Positions 9,191 to 16,377 of a stretch of 64,000 nucleotides of DNA are shown piece by piece. Source of the DNA: Sphingobacteriales bacterium. GTDB taxonomy: Bacteria > Bacteroidota > Bacteroidia > Chitinophagales > UBA2359. The first letter of the stretch is position 1. Every line of letters starts with the position of its first letter. The notes below the pieces were generated by a model that worked only from the letters and a program-made list of their open reading frames with translations, searched no databases and had not been told where the DNA came from. The stretch covers positions 1,178,001 through 1,242,000 of the forward strand of contig JADJJT010000002.1 in the NCBI GenBank assembly GCA_016706405.1. The letters are read 5' to 3'. Made by a program: the position numbers and the translations under genes.

Positions 9191-9670
9191 TTATTTACCC
9201 AAGGTATTTTGAATCAAGTCTTTAATTTCGGGCGGTAAAAGGCTCGAGGCGTCGCCGCCGTATTGTAGCACGTCTCGGGTCATGGTGCTGCTTATATGGC
9301 TGTACTGAGGCGAACAAACTAACAAAACAGTATCTAAATTTTGGTTTAAAGCTGTGTTGAGGTGGGCGATGCTGCGCTCGTATTCAAAATCGGCAGCCGA
9401 ACGAACCCCGCGCAAGATAAATTTAGCATCAATTTGCTGGCAAAAATGGGCGGTAAGTCCGGTAAAATCTGCTACCTCAATTTTTGCATCGTTGGCAAAA
9501 CAGGTAGTTATAAACTCCTTGCGCTGGATGGCAGAAAAAAGATATTTTTTACTGCTGTTTGTGCCAATGGCTATTACAATTTTATCGAAAAGCGGGAGGG
9601 CGCGGCGCAATATATCGGCATGTCCAATGGTAATCGGGTCAAACGAGCCAGGAAAAACGGCAATACGCAT
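9191..9670 (-). CDS. coaD: Phosphopantetheine adenylyltransferase
   Basis: CoaD transfers AMP from ATP to 4'-phosphopantetheine to make dephospho-CoA, the penultimate step of CoA synthesis. The ATG at 9670 gives 159 residues, the normal size. The frame is open for 39 more codons upstream, but that extension lacks similarity. FPGSFDPITIGHADIL holds the nucleotidyltransferase TxGH motif near residue 17. ILRGVRSAADFEYE and the ISSTMTRD motif (ISSTxxR, about 130) are intact. The gene begins 20 bases after the lipB stop, so the two are probably cotranscribed. Confidence 0.95.
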   Translation of the reverse strand: MRIAVFPGSFDPITIGHADILRRALPLFDKIVIAIGTNSSKKYLFSAIQRKEFITTCFANDAKIEVADFTGLTAHFCQQIDAKFILRGVRSAADFEYERSIAHLNTALNQNLDTVLLVCSPQYSHISSTMTRDVLQYGGDASSLLPPEIKDLIQNTLGK

Positions 9671-9689
9671 ATAAATACAAAAGTAATAG

Positions 9690-10430
9690 TTATTGATTTG
9701 TAGTAGTTGGTAATTGGTGGGTAATTTGACATTCAAACACTTGCTCGAAATGATGCAACAGTTGTTTTTGAACGGTTTCAATATCAATGAAGGGCAGGTT
9801 TAGCTCACGGCTCATGGTGGTTACACCTTTATCGGTAATTCCACAAGGTATAATATTATTAAAATACGATAAATCGGCATTTACATTTAAAGCCCAGCCA
9901 TGGAGGGTAATCCAACGGGTGCAGCGCACGCCCATAGCGCATATTTTACGAGCCTGTTTATTATCTTCGGGTTGTAGCCATACACCTGTTGCGCCGGGCA
10001 GTCGTCCGGCAATAATGCCCCAGTCGGCCAGCATCCGGATGATAACCTCCTCTAAATTGCGCATATACAAATGAATGTCGGTAAAAAAATTTTCTAAATC
10101 GAGGATGGGGTAGCCTACAATTTGGCCAGGCCCGTGGTAGGTAATATCGCCTCCGCGATTAGTGCGGTAAAAATCAATACCCCGTTGTTTTAGCTCAGTT
10201 TCGTTTAGCAGTAAATTATCTTGCTGCCCGCTTCGGCCAAGCGTATAAACGTGGGGGTGGCTGCAAAATATTAAATAGTTAGGTGTAATTTGTGGATGTG
10301 CTGCGGTTCGGTTGGCAATTTTAAGTTCGGCTATTTGGGCTACTAAGGCCTCTTGCTGTTGCCAGGCTGTTTGGTAGGGCAGGAAGCCCCAATTTTCAAA
10401 ATTTACAATATTATTTTTTAAAGTATTCAT
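9690..10430 (-). CDS. lipB: Lipoyl(octanoyl) transferase
   Basis: LipB moves the octanoyl group from acyl carrier protein to lipoyl domains of 2-oxoacid dehydrogenases and GcvH. The family motif RGGDITYHGPGQIVGYPILD is present, and the catalytic cysteine lies in IIPCGITDKGVTTMSRE, preceded by the HGWALNVNADLSYF stretch. The ATG at 10430 (MNTLKNNIV) gives a 246-residue protein. An upstream in-frame ATG at 10490 would add 20 unconserved residues. coaD follows after a 19-base gap on the same strand. Confidence 0.95.
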   Translation of the reverse strand: MNTLKNNIVNFENWGFLPYQTAWQQQEALVAQIAELKIANRTAAHPQITPNYLIFCSHPHVYTLGRSGQQDNLLLNETELKQRGIDFYRTNRGGDITYHGPGQIVGYPILDLENFFTDIHLYMRNLEEVIIRMLADWGIIAGRLPGATGVWLQPEDNKQARKICAMGVRCTRWITLHGWALNVNADLSYFNNIIPCGITDKGVTTMSRELNLPFIDIETVQKQLLHHFEQVFECQITHQLPTTTNQ

Positions 10431-10529
10431 ATGAATGCGAACCGAGCTTAATTTGGGCTGCAATTTAAGCATTTTTTTGTTGCACAACACACAACATCAA
10501 GTTTGTAAACGGGCAACACAAATACTAAT

Positions 10530-10560
10530 AAAAAAGCCCCCACTTATAAAAAGCAGAGGC
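10530..10560 (-). terminator. Terminator of tRNA-Leu
   Basis: On the minus strand GCCTCTGCTT pairs with AAGTGGGGGC (ten pairs including G-U wobbles) around a short T-rich loop. TTTTTT follows. It lies directly after the tRNA 3' end. Confidence 0.6.
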
Positions 10561-10575
10561 CTCTAACCCTAAAAG

Positions 10576-10659
10576 TGCCCGCGACTGGAATCGAACCAGC
10601 ACGATATCGCTATCACCAGATTTTGAGTCTGGCGCGTCTACCAATTCCGCCACACGGGC
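10576..10659 (-). tRNA. tRNA-Leu (anticodon CAA)
   Basis: The minus strand folds into a class II tRNA of 84 bases including the discriminator base. The acceptor stem GCCCGTG/CGCGGGC closes with one G-U pair. The D-loop contains TTGGTAGACG. The anticodon stem CCAGA/TCTGG encloses loop CTCAAAA, so the anticodon is CAA, reading UUG. A long variable arm (TGATAGCGATATCG) is present as expected for Leu, and the T-loop is GGTTCGATTCC. CCA is not encoded. It begins only three bases after the hscB stop. Confidence 0.95.
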
Positions 10660-10662
10660 AAA

Positions 10663-11241
10663 TTAAAGCGCACCATTATTGGTTGTGGGTGCAAATTTAC
10701 GCAGGGATTCTTGAATTCGCAATAAATATTGTTGTTTATAGTAAAATTGTTTTAAAAAAGGCAGAAAATGGGCTGTTTCGGCAGTATTATCAAAAGTGTT
10801 TAAGGCTGTTTGGGCTTCGCTGTTAAGATTTTCTGTTAGATTGTTGATGGTTTCATTTATTTCGGCAACGTTTTTGGTATCCGGATTAAACTCTAATTCC
10901 ATAATTGCTTCATTAAGTTCCATCATATCGCCTAAAAATGATGCCGGAAGTTGATATTTTTCGTTGGGTGGTAGTTGTCCGTTTATTTCGAGCAGGTGTT
11001 TTAGCCTTAATTTAGGGTTGCTCAAGGTTTGATCGGCAAGATTTAGCAGGGCTGTTTTTTCGAGCGCTATATTTTTTTCTGATTCGGAGGCGTTGGTAAA
11101 AAAATCCGGATGAAATTGCCGGCTTAGCGCATGGTATTTTTGCCTTAGCTCGGTTTCATTAACAGTAAACTGTGTCGGCAAACCCAACAATTCAAAAAAA
11201 GAAACAAAAACGGGTTGAGAATTAATAGTAATATCGTCCAT
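10663..11241 (-). CDS. hscB: Fe-S cluster co-chaperone HscB (J-domain)
   Basis: HscB is a J-domain co-chaperone that delivers the scaffold IscU and its cluster to HscA. The J-domain occupies about residues 14-80 and its HPD motif is at 44-46 (RQFHPDFF). The C-terminal helical part (about 95-180) fits the HscB scaffold-binding three-helix bundle. The 192-residue length suits Bacteroidota HscB. The other isc genes are not adjacent. tRNA-Leu follows immediately, so the tRNA may be processed from the same transcript. Confidence 0.85.
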   Translation of the reverse strand: MDDITINSQPVFVSFFELLGLPTQFTVNETELRQKYHALSRQFHPDFFTNASESEKNIALEKTALLNLADQTLSNPKLRLKHLLEINGQLPPNEKYQLPASFLGDMMELNEAIMELEFNPDTKNVAEINETINNLTENLNSEAQTALNTFDNTAETAHFLPFLKQFYYKQQYLLRIQESLRKFAPTTNNGAL

Positions 11242-11308
11242 AATAGTATATTATTTGAATGTAATGGCGAGCACAATTAGTGCGGCAAGTTTGGCGTTTT
11301 TCCGGAAA

Positions 11309-11353
11309 TAAAAAACACCCAAAACTATTGAATTAGTCTTGGATGTTTTGTTC
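11309..11353 (-). terminator. Intrinsic terminator of the 11.4-kb membrane protein gene
   Basis: Read on the minus strand, a 16-base arm (AAAACATCCAAGACTA) pairs fully with TAGTTTTGGGTGTTTT, counting G-U wobbles, around a 6-base loop. A T tract follows. Confidence 0.65.
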
Positions 11354-11386
11354 CAATGAAATCAATGGGATGATATTATGTTTCTT

Positions 11387-12001
11387 TTAATATAAATACT
11401 TTGAGTGTGCTACGGCAGTATTGGGTGTAGCAAATTTGTATTTGGCGGGGTATAGCAAAGCAAAACGTTCGTTGCCGTCTGTATCGCGTTCGTGTACATT
11501 AACGCCTTGTTTGTGCCAGCTTTGTACAATTTCGCTCATTTTGTCGGCCTCGTCGTTGTTGATAAGTACAAAATTAAATTTATACTCTTGGTTATCTTTT
11601 GTTTTAATCGAAAGAACATTTTTGCAGCCTGTGCTTGGTCCCAAAACAGTTTCGATACCCTCGTAAATGATATGCATGTTTTCGATATCTGAAAGGGGTA
11701 TTGATTTGGTGGGTAAATCGCGCCAGTTATATTGTACTTGTGTTTCATCTAATAATAATTTTCCGGTGCGGTCATATTTTTTATGGTACCAGCGCCATAA
11801 CCAAATAAAACAGCAAACGCCTAAAAATACGGTAAAAGGCCAGCGCATCAAGGCGGGTAAGGGGTAGCCGTTAGAAAGCCAATAGTTCTGAAAAAAGGCA
11901 ACCGTCATTGCCAATGAAAACGAGGGGAAGGCAACCCGAAAAAACCAACTTGAAAGGTCGTATTGGTCGGGGGTTGAAATTCGCGTTTCAAAATGTGCCA
12001 T
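11387..12001 (-). CDS. Hypothetical membrane protein with two N-terminal helices
   Basis: The 204-residue protein has two probable membrane helices, around FRVAFPSFSLAMTVAFF (20-40) and WPFTVFLGVCCFIWLW (53-70). They are followed by a soluble domain with a strand-rich pattern (LLDETQVQYNWRDLPTKSIP, VLSIKTKDNQEYKFNFV) resembling a bacterial PH-like fold. The topology suggests a cytoplasmic sensor or scaffold domain at the inner membrane. No catalytic motif is visible, and both neighbours are unrelated hypotheticals. Confidence 0.65.
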   Translation of the reverse strand: MAHFETRISTPDQYDLSSWFFRVAFPSFSLAMTVAFFQNYWLSNGYPLPALMRWPFTVFLGVCCFIWLWRWYHKKYDRTGKLLLDETQVQYNWRDLPTKSIPLSDIENMHIIYEGIETVLGPSTGCKNVLSIKTKDNQEYKFNFVLINNDEADKMSEIVQSWHKQGVNVHERDTDGNERFALLYPAKYKFATPNTAVAHSKYLY

Positions 12002-12134
12002 AACCTTTGTGTATGTTATTTATTTAATATTGTTAGAAAGGTATAATTGAAAACAAAATCAAAATAATGCAAAATATAAGACCGCACAAAGGTAAACAAT
12101 ATTATGTTATACAAGCACAGAATACATAAATTTT

Positions 12135-12623
12135 TTAGTTTACCCGGTTGTTTAAAACCGAGTCGAAAAATTGTAAGCCCATATCATTAAAAACTAAATT
12201 ATATGCTTTGCCGTCAAATTTAAAATAAGCTCTGTTGCAGCCTTTGCTGACGATGGGTATATTAATTTCGAAAGTCAATTTAATATCACCATTTGCATCT
12301 TTTAGCACCACACCGCCGTCATAATCTTTATTGGCGCAGGTTTCGGCACTAACTGCCGCGTTCGATAAATAGCTGTAAAAGCGTTTGGCGCTTAGGCTGT
12401 CTTCGGTTTCAAAGCTAATACCCAATTTATATAGTTGAAATTCGGTTTTACGACAAGTATTAATTACATCGATTAAACTTTTCATTGGCCATTCGGTTGG
12501 CTGGGCAGCTTCGCTTTTTGTGGTTGTAGTATTGGCCGGTTTGGTTGCGTTTTGATTGCCGTTACAGGAATTCAAACCTACAAAAACTATAAAGCAAACC
12601 AAAATTAAGGCTAAATCTTTCAT
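12135..12623 (-). CDS. Hypothetical lipoprotein
   Basis: From the ATG at 12623 the protein begins MKDLALILVCFIVFVGLNSC, a lipoprotein signal peptide with lipobox LNSC. The open frame reaches 12 codons further up (12659), but that start would place charged residues before the signal. A Thr-rich linker (KPANTTTTKSEAAQ) precedes a domain of about 120 residues with three conserved-looking cysteines (NTCRKTEF, AETCANKDY, SKGCNRAY). Function is unknown. Confidence 0.7.
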   Translation of the reverse strand: MKDLALILVCFIVFVGLNSCNGNQNATKPANTTTTKSEAAQPTEWPMKSLIDVINTCRKTEFQLYKLGISFETEDSLSAKRFYSYLSNAAVSAETCANKDYDGGVVLKDANGDIKLTFEINIPIVSKGCNRAYFKFDGKAYNLVFNDMGLQFFDSVLNNRVN

Positions 12624-12769
12624 CCGGATTTTATTTTGCTTGTTATTTTTCGGCGGCAAAGATAGGGAATTTCTTCTTTTTAATTTAAAATAATCGTTTT
12701 AAGGTTATTGTAGCTGCTTGTTTAGTTATAGATGATTTTTAAGAATGGCGAAACCTCAAAATAACAATA

Positions 12770-12807
12770 GTGGCGGCTCAATTAATGTAAATTAATTGAG
12801 CCGCTAC
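12770..12807. repeat. Perfect-loop inverted repeat (17-bp arms)
   Basis: GTGGCGGCTCAATTAAT (12770-12786) and ATTAATTGAGCCGCTAC (12791-12807) are complementary at 16 of 17 positions around a 4-base loop. It lies in the 380-base gap between the 12.1-kb lipoprotein start and the radical SAM stop. No T tract follows on either strand, so it is not a standard terminator. Nothing else was recognised in this gap. Confidence 0.6.
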
Positions 12808-13003
12808 ATTTATTGCCTAATTTATCTAAGTTTTTTTACCTTCTCCTGAAAAAAAATCAGGCAGAAATACTTGCTGGAATAAATGGTTAAACCTTAAACC
12901 TGTATTGTTTTCCGGAAATAAATTTGGCGTTAGCATCTCAATTATCTTATTTTAGTTTAACTATTTATTTACCGGTTGTTTTTTCCTTTATCGGTTTTAA
13001 AAA

Positions 13004-14497
13004 CTAAGTTTTAACTAATTTGTTTAAATGCCAAGCATCAAACATAGAGCCTATAGTGTAGTAGGGTAGGGATGCCATTGGTTTAAGGTCGGTTGCTTTT
13101 ATTTTTAGAGGGTTTGTTAGTATTTTTTGCCAAACTGACAATCCTTGTTTTTGCCGGTATTTTTTATGAACAAACCTGTGTAACCGTTTATAAAATGCCG
13201 CTCCGTAGGTGCCGTTATACATTAGCTCAAGGTCGTCGCTATCGGTCCAGTTTTGTTTGGCCAACATGGTGTTTTTTACCGTTTCGTAAAATTTAGTGCC
13301 GGGCAATGGGTACGATACCGATACGCCTATATCATCGGGCAGTAAGTTTAGCAGCATGGTTATGGTTTTATCAATATCGCTGCGGGTTTCGCCTAAATAG
13401 CCAAACTGTAAAAAAAAGCAAACTTTTACCCCCTTGGTTTTGAGCAATTTTGTTGCTTCAAAAATTTGTTCAACGGTGGTGCCTTTGTCCATGGCATCTA
13501 AAATTTTTTGCGATCCACTTTCGGCACCCACCCAAACCTCTTCTAATCCGGCTTTAATTAAAGCGTCAATAGTATTGGCTTCTAAAAGTAAATCAACCCT
13601 CGATTGTATTTTGAATGGCGTTTTGCAGGCATATTCTTGTACGTAATGGCTAAATTCTTCAACCCATCCGGGTTTGAGGCCAAAAATATCATCGCTCATC
13701 CAAATATGATTTGCTCCTAAATTGTTTTTTAAAAAAACTAATTCTTGGGCTACCCGCTGTGGCGAGCGGCTATTGTAGCGGTTTCCGTAAATAGGCTTGG
13801 CACACCAATTACATTTAAAGGGGCAACCGCGCGTAGTGGCCATGTTTAGCGAAAAATAACCATGGTTTTGCAACCAAATTTTGCGGTAAGGCAATACGTC
13901 AATTAAATCCCATGCGGGGTTAGCTATTTCATCTAAATTGCGGAGTATAGGGCGTTTTAGGGTTTTTACAACGGTGTTTTTATTTTCGGGATGCAGGTAA
14001 GCCAAGCCCATTATTCCGGATAAAATATTGGCATCAATAGGTTGGTTTTTCTCTAAGGTTTTAACTAGTTCCAAAAGGGTTAATTCGCCTTCGCCCAGCA
14101 AAACAAAGTCGGCACCTGCACGTAAATAGGCTTCGCAATGGTCAGTTGAGTCGGAGCTACAAACAATAACGGTGCAGCCTTGTTTTTTGCCCATTTCTGC
14201 CATGTCAAAAGCGGCTTGGCGCATGGTAGTTAGGCACATTTTGGTGAGGTAATTAAACCCGTCGTCGTAAATAACAAGGTATTTAGGTTGATGTTTTTGC
14301 AAATGGGGATGTAGGTCGGCGGCGCTGTGTGCTAAACCTGTATCAAAAATGGCAACTTCATAACCATTTTGCCGCATAAACCCAGCTGCGTACATAGTGC
14401 CGTATGGTGGGTAAGGCTTGGCGGTGCGCCATTGTTTGGCATCGAACCTATAAAAGTACGAGTGGGTAAATAACAACATAATATTATTAGCTTTCAA
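13004..14497 (-). CDS. B12-binding-domain radical SAM protein
   Basis: The 497-residue protein has an N-terminal cobalamin-binding-like Rossmann domain (PPYGTMYAAGFMRQNGYEVA, then FVLLGEGELTLLELV at about 140-155). A radical SAM domain follows, whose cluster motif CPFKCNWC (CxxxCxxC, in TTRGCPFKCNWCAKP) lies near residue 220. Further SAM-domain motifs include IWMSDDIFG and VWVGAESGSQKILDAMDKG. The domain order matches BchE/HpnP-like methylases and cyclases. Substrate cannot be deduced. The C-terminal 90 residues are basic and may bind a large substrate. No dedicated pathway genes adjoin it. Confidence 0.88.
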   Translation of the reverse strand: MKANNIMLLFTHSYFYRFDAKQWRTAKPYPPYGTMYAAGFMRQNGYEVAIFDTGLAHSAADLHPHLQKHQPKYLVIYDDGFNYLTKMCLTTMRQAAFDMAEMGKKQGCTVIVCSSDSTDHCEAYLRAGADFVLLGEGELTLLELVKTLEKNQPIDANILSGIMGLAYLHPENKNTVVKTLKRPILRNLDEIANPAWDLIDVLPYRKIWLQNHGYFSLNMATTRGCPFKCNWCAKPIYGNRYNSRSPQRVAQELVFLKNNLGANHIWMSDDIFGLKPGWVEEFSHYVQEYACKTPFKIQSRVDLLLEANTIDALIKAGLEEVWVGAESGSQKILDAMDKGTTVEQIFEATKLLKTKGVKVCFFLQFGYLGETRSDIDKTITMLLNLLPDDIGVSVSYPLPGTKFYETVKNTMLAKQNWTDSDDLELMYNGTYGAAFYKRLHRFVHKKYRQKQGLSVWQKILTNPLKIKATDLKPMASLPYYTIGSMFDAWHLNKLVKT

Positions 14498-14540
14498 TCA
14501 GCAGTTGTTGTAGCCTTTGGCGTGCCTACTTCCAACCAAA

Positions 14541-15638
14541 TTAATTTCCGGTAAGTCCTTTTTCGGCCATGTATGCAGTGCGCAAATCGGGCTCGTTAAG
14601 CGGGCGCATATATGAGCCACCAACTTCTTTTAGTATAACAATGTCTTGCCCGTTGGTGTTTTTTGCTTTAAAAAAGTAGTTATTGCTTTGTATAATGCGC
14701 CTTGCAACCATATAGGTATCGTCGTTATATTTCCAGTTGGTGCCATAAAAATTTTTACCCGCCACGCTATAATAAGCGGGTAAATAAATTTCGCCGTTTT
14801 GTTTAATCGTTTTAATTTGCTGTTGGTCGTACAGTTCGAAGCTATTCGTATTAAAATTATAGAAATGTAAATAGGCATTACCCAATTTTACATATTCATC
14901 GCGTATATCTAAGGGCTGGATATAACCGCGTCCGGTAACAATTTTGCCGTCTTTGGTTTCAATTTGCAGGGTATCCCAGCGCAAAACGCGCATAGGGTCG
15001 GCATCGTTAAACAAATCGGTAAGGTAAATAATTACCCTAAAATCTTCGGTTTTAAGTCGGTTTGTTGCCTTTGCCGATGCCATAAAATAGGGCTTGTCCA
15101 CCATTAACGGCTCAATATCCGATAATTTGCTAATAATTTTGTACGGATAGTTTTCGCGTCCGGCCAATAAAATATAATCGGTAAGGTATTCGTAAGGCTC
15201 ATCTACAATACGCGAGTTATCGTAAAGCAGTAAATTGCCTTTTCTTACGGCGCGGTAAAGGTCTTTAAAGCGGTCAATCCAAACAAATTCGGTACTATCG
15301 TTGCGGGCGCTAATGCCGCGCTCGGCGCCGGCGAGGGTTAGCTGTTTAATCATAGACAAAGCAACCTTTTTTTTGCGCCCTTCGGCCTCGTAATCAATAA
15401 ATTCGTAGTAAGGTACTTCATTTTTTGACTCGGTGTATTTAAATTCGCCCACCAAAGGCATATCGCTTTTGGTTAAAGCAATGCCCTTGTGAAACTCGTA
15501 CTTAATTTTTGCCTTTTTAGTTTTTTGGGGGCGAGGCTTTGTACTGCCATTGTCAGCATCCGGATAATTTTGAGCCGAAATGATATTGTAATCAGATGTT
15601 ATGACTACAAAGCTTAGAAAAAGCAATAAACAGCGCAT
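14541..15638 (-). CDS. Hypothetical secreted protein
   Basis: From the ATG at 15638 the protein starts MRCLLLFLSFVVITS, a signal peptide probably cleaved after IISAQ. The frame is open for 28 more codons upstream, but those residues (MYLFIFCCRV and on) are unlikely. The mature region, about 340 residues, begins with a basic Lys-rich stretch and is then beta-rich (VLRWDTLQIETKDGKIVTGR, GEIYLPAYYSVAGKNFYGTN). No known motif was found. It is probably periplasmic or exported, with no sorting domain. Confidence 0.6.
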   Translation of the reverse strand: MRCLLLFLSFVVITSDYNIISAQNYPDADNGSTKPRPQKTKKAKIKYEFHKGIALTKSDMPLVGEFKYTESKNEVPYYEFIDYEAEGRKKKVALSMIKQLTLAGAERGISARNDSTEFVWIDRFKDLYRAVRKGNLLLYDNSRIVDEPYEYLTDYILLAGRENYPYKIISKLSDIEPLMVDKPYFMASAKATNRLKTEDFRVIIYLTDLFNDADPMRVLRWDTLQIETKDGKIVTGRGYIQPLDIRDEYVKLGNAYLHFYNFNTNSFELYDQQQIKTIKQNGEIYLPAYYSVAGKNFYGTNWKYNDDTYMVARRIIQSNNYFFKAKNTNGQDIVILKEVGGSYMRPLNEPDLRTAYMAEKGLTGN

Positions 15639-15770
15639 TATCCGGATAAAATTGAGCAAAAACAAATTTACTATATAACAATATTTTTTCATTACTCGGC
15701 AACAAAAAATAAATAAATACAATTTTTAAAATCTATTCAACAGCCTTTGACCTAAAAAGGTTGGCTGCGT

Positions 15771-16229
15771 TTAGGCAATTATTGTTTTTTGTGGCATAAA
15801 ATTAGGGTCAAATTGGGCTTTAAAAACTTCCGGAACACGCTGCACTTTGCGAATATTGTAATCAAAAAAGACTATGCCCGTTTTTGCACGCGCAATTTCA
15901 ATATTTTCGCGATTAGGGCAAGTAATATGGTAAAACAAATCGAAGCCAGCCGAGCTAAAATCAACCGCCGACATGGCAATTTGCAAAACGTCTCCGTAAA
16001 ACCCTTCGTTTCGGTAAATAATTACTACGTCTGCCATTATGGTGGCAACGCCGGCAACATTTGTTTCGTTATAACCCATGTGTCCAAAAAACTGCACACG
16101 AGCCTCGTGTAATAAGGATAATAATTTGTCGTTCGATAAATGCCCCCCATAATTAATATCAGAGATTCGAACAGGTAGCGTGCAAATAAAATGTGTCTTT
16201 TCCGGAATATTTAAACTAATTCTAGCCAT
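15771..16229 (-). CDS. Acyl-CoA thioesterase, hotdog fold (4HBT-like)
   Basis: The 152-residue protein matches the 4-hydroxybenzoyl-CoA thioesterase-type hotdog family. RISDINYGGHLSNDKLLSLL carries the conserved Asp-x-x-x-x-x-His region at the start of the hot-dog helix. ADVVIIYRNEGFYGDVLQI and ARAKTGIVFFDY are the core strands. It likely hydrolyses an acyl-CoA in the cytosol; the substrate is unknown. The start at 16229 (MARISLNIPEK) is preferred over 16268. It is transcribed divergently from the PKD protein gene that begins 149 bases away. Confidence 0.8.
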   Translation of the reverse strand: MARISLNIPEKTHFICTLPVRISDINYGGHLSNDKLLSLLHEARVQFFGHMGYNETNVAGVATIMADVVIIYRNEGFYGDVLQIAMSAVDFSSAGFDLFYHITCPNRENIEIARAKTGIVFFDYNIRKVQRVPEVFKAQFDPNFMPQKTIIA

Positions 16230-16377
16230 TTTTTTAATATAAAGTAGTATTTTTGCTTTTATCTGCAAATTTAGGCAAAATAACCAAAATATAGGACATT
16301 TATACTCAAACGCACCATTATTGTAATTTTAATTTATTAGAAAAATATAAAACCTATCAGTAAACCATATCTTACAA

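Noticed and set aside
10575..10826. 83-codon plus-strand reading frame beginning MPATGIEPARYRYH
   Set aside because: It is the antisense of tRNA-Leu and the end of hscB, a well-known spurious frame over tRNA genes.
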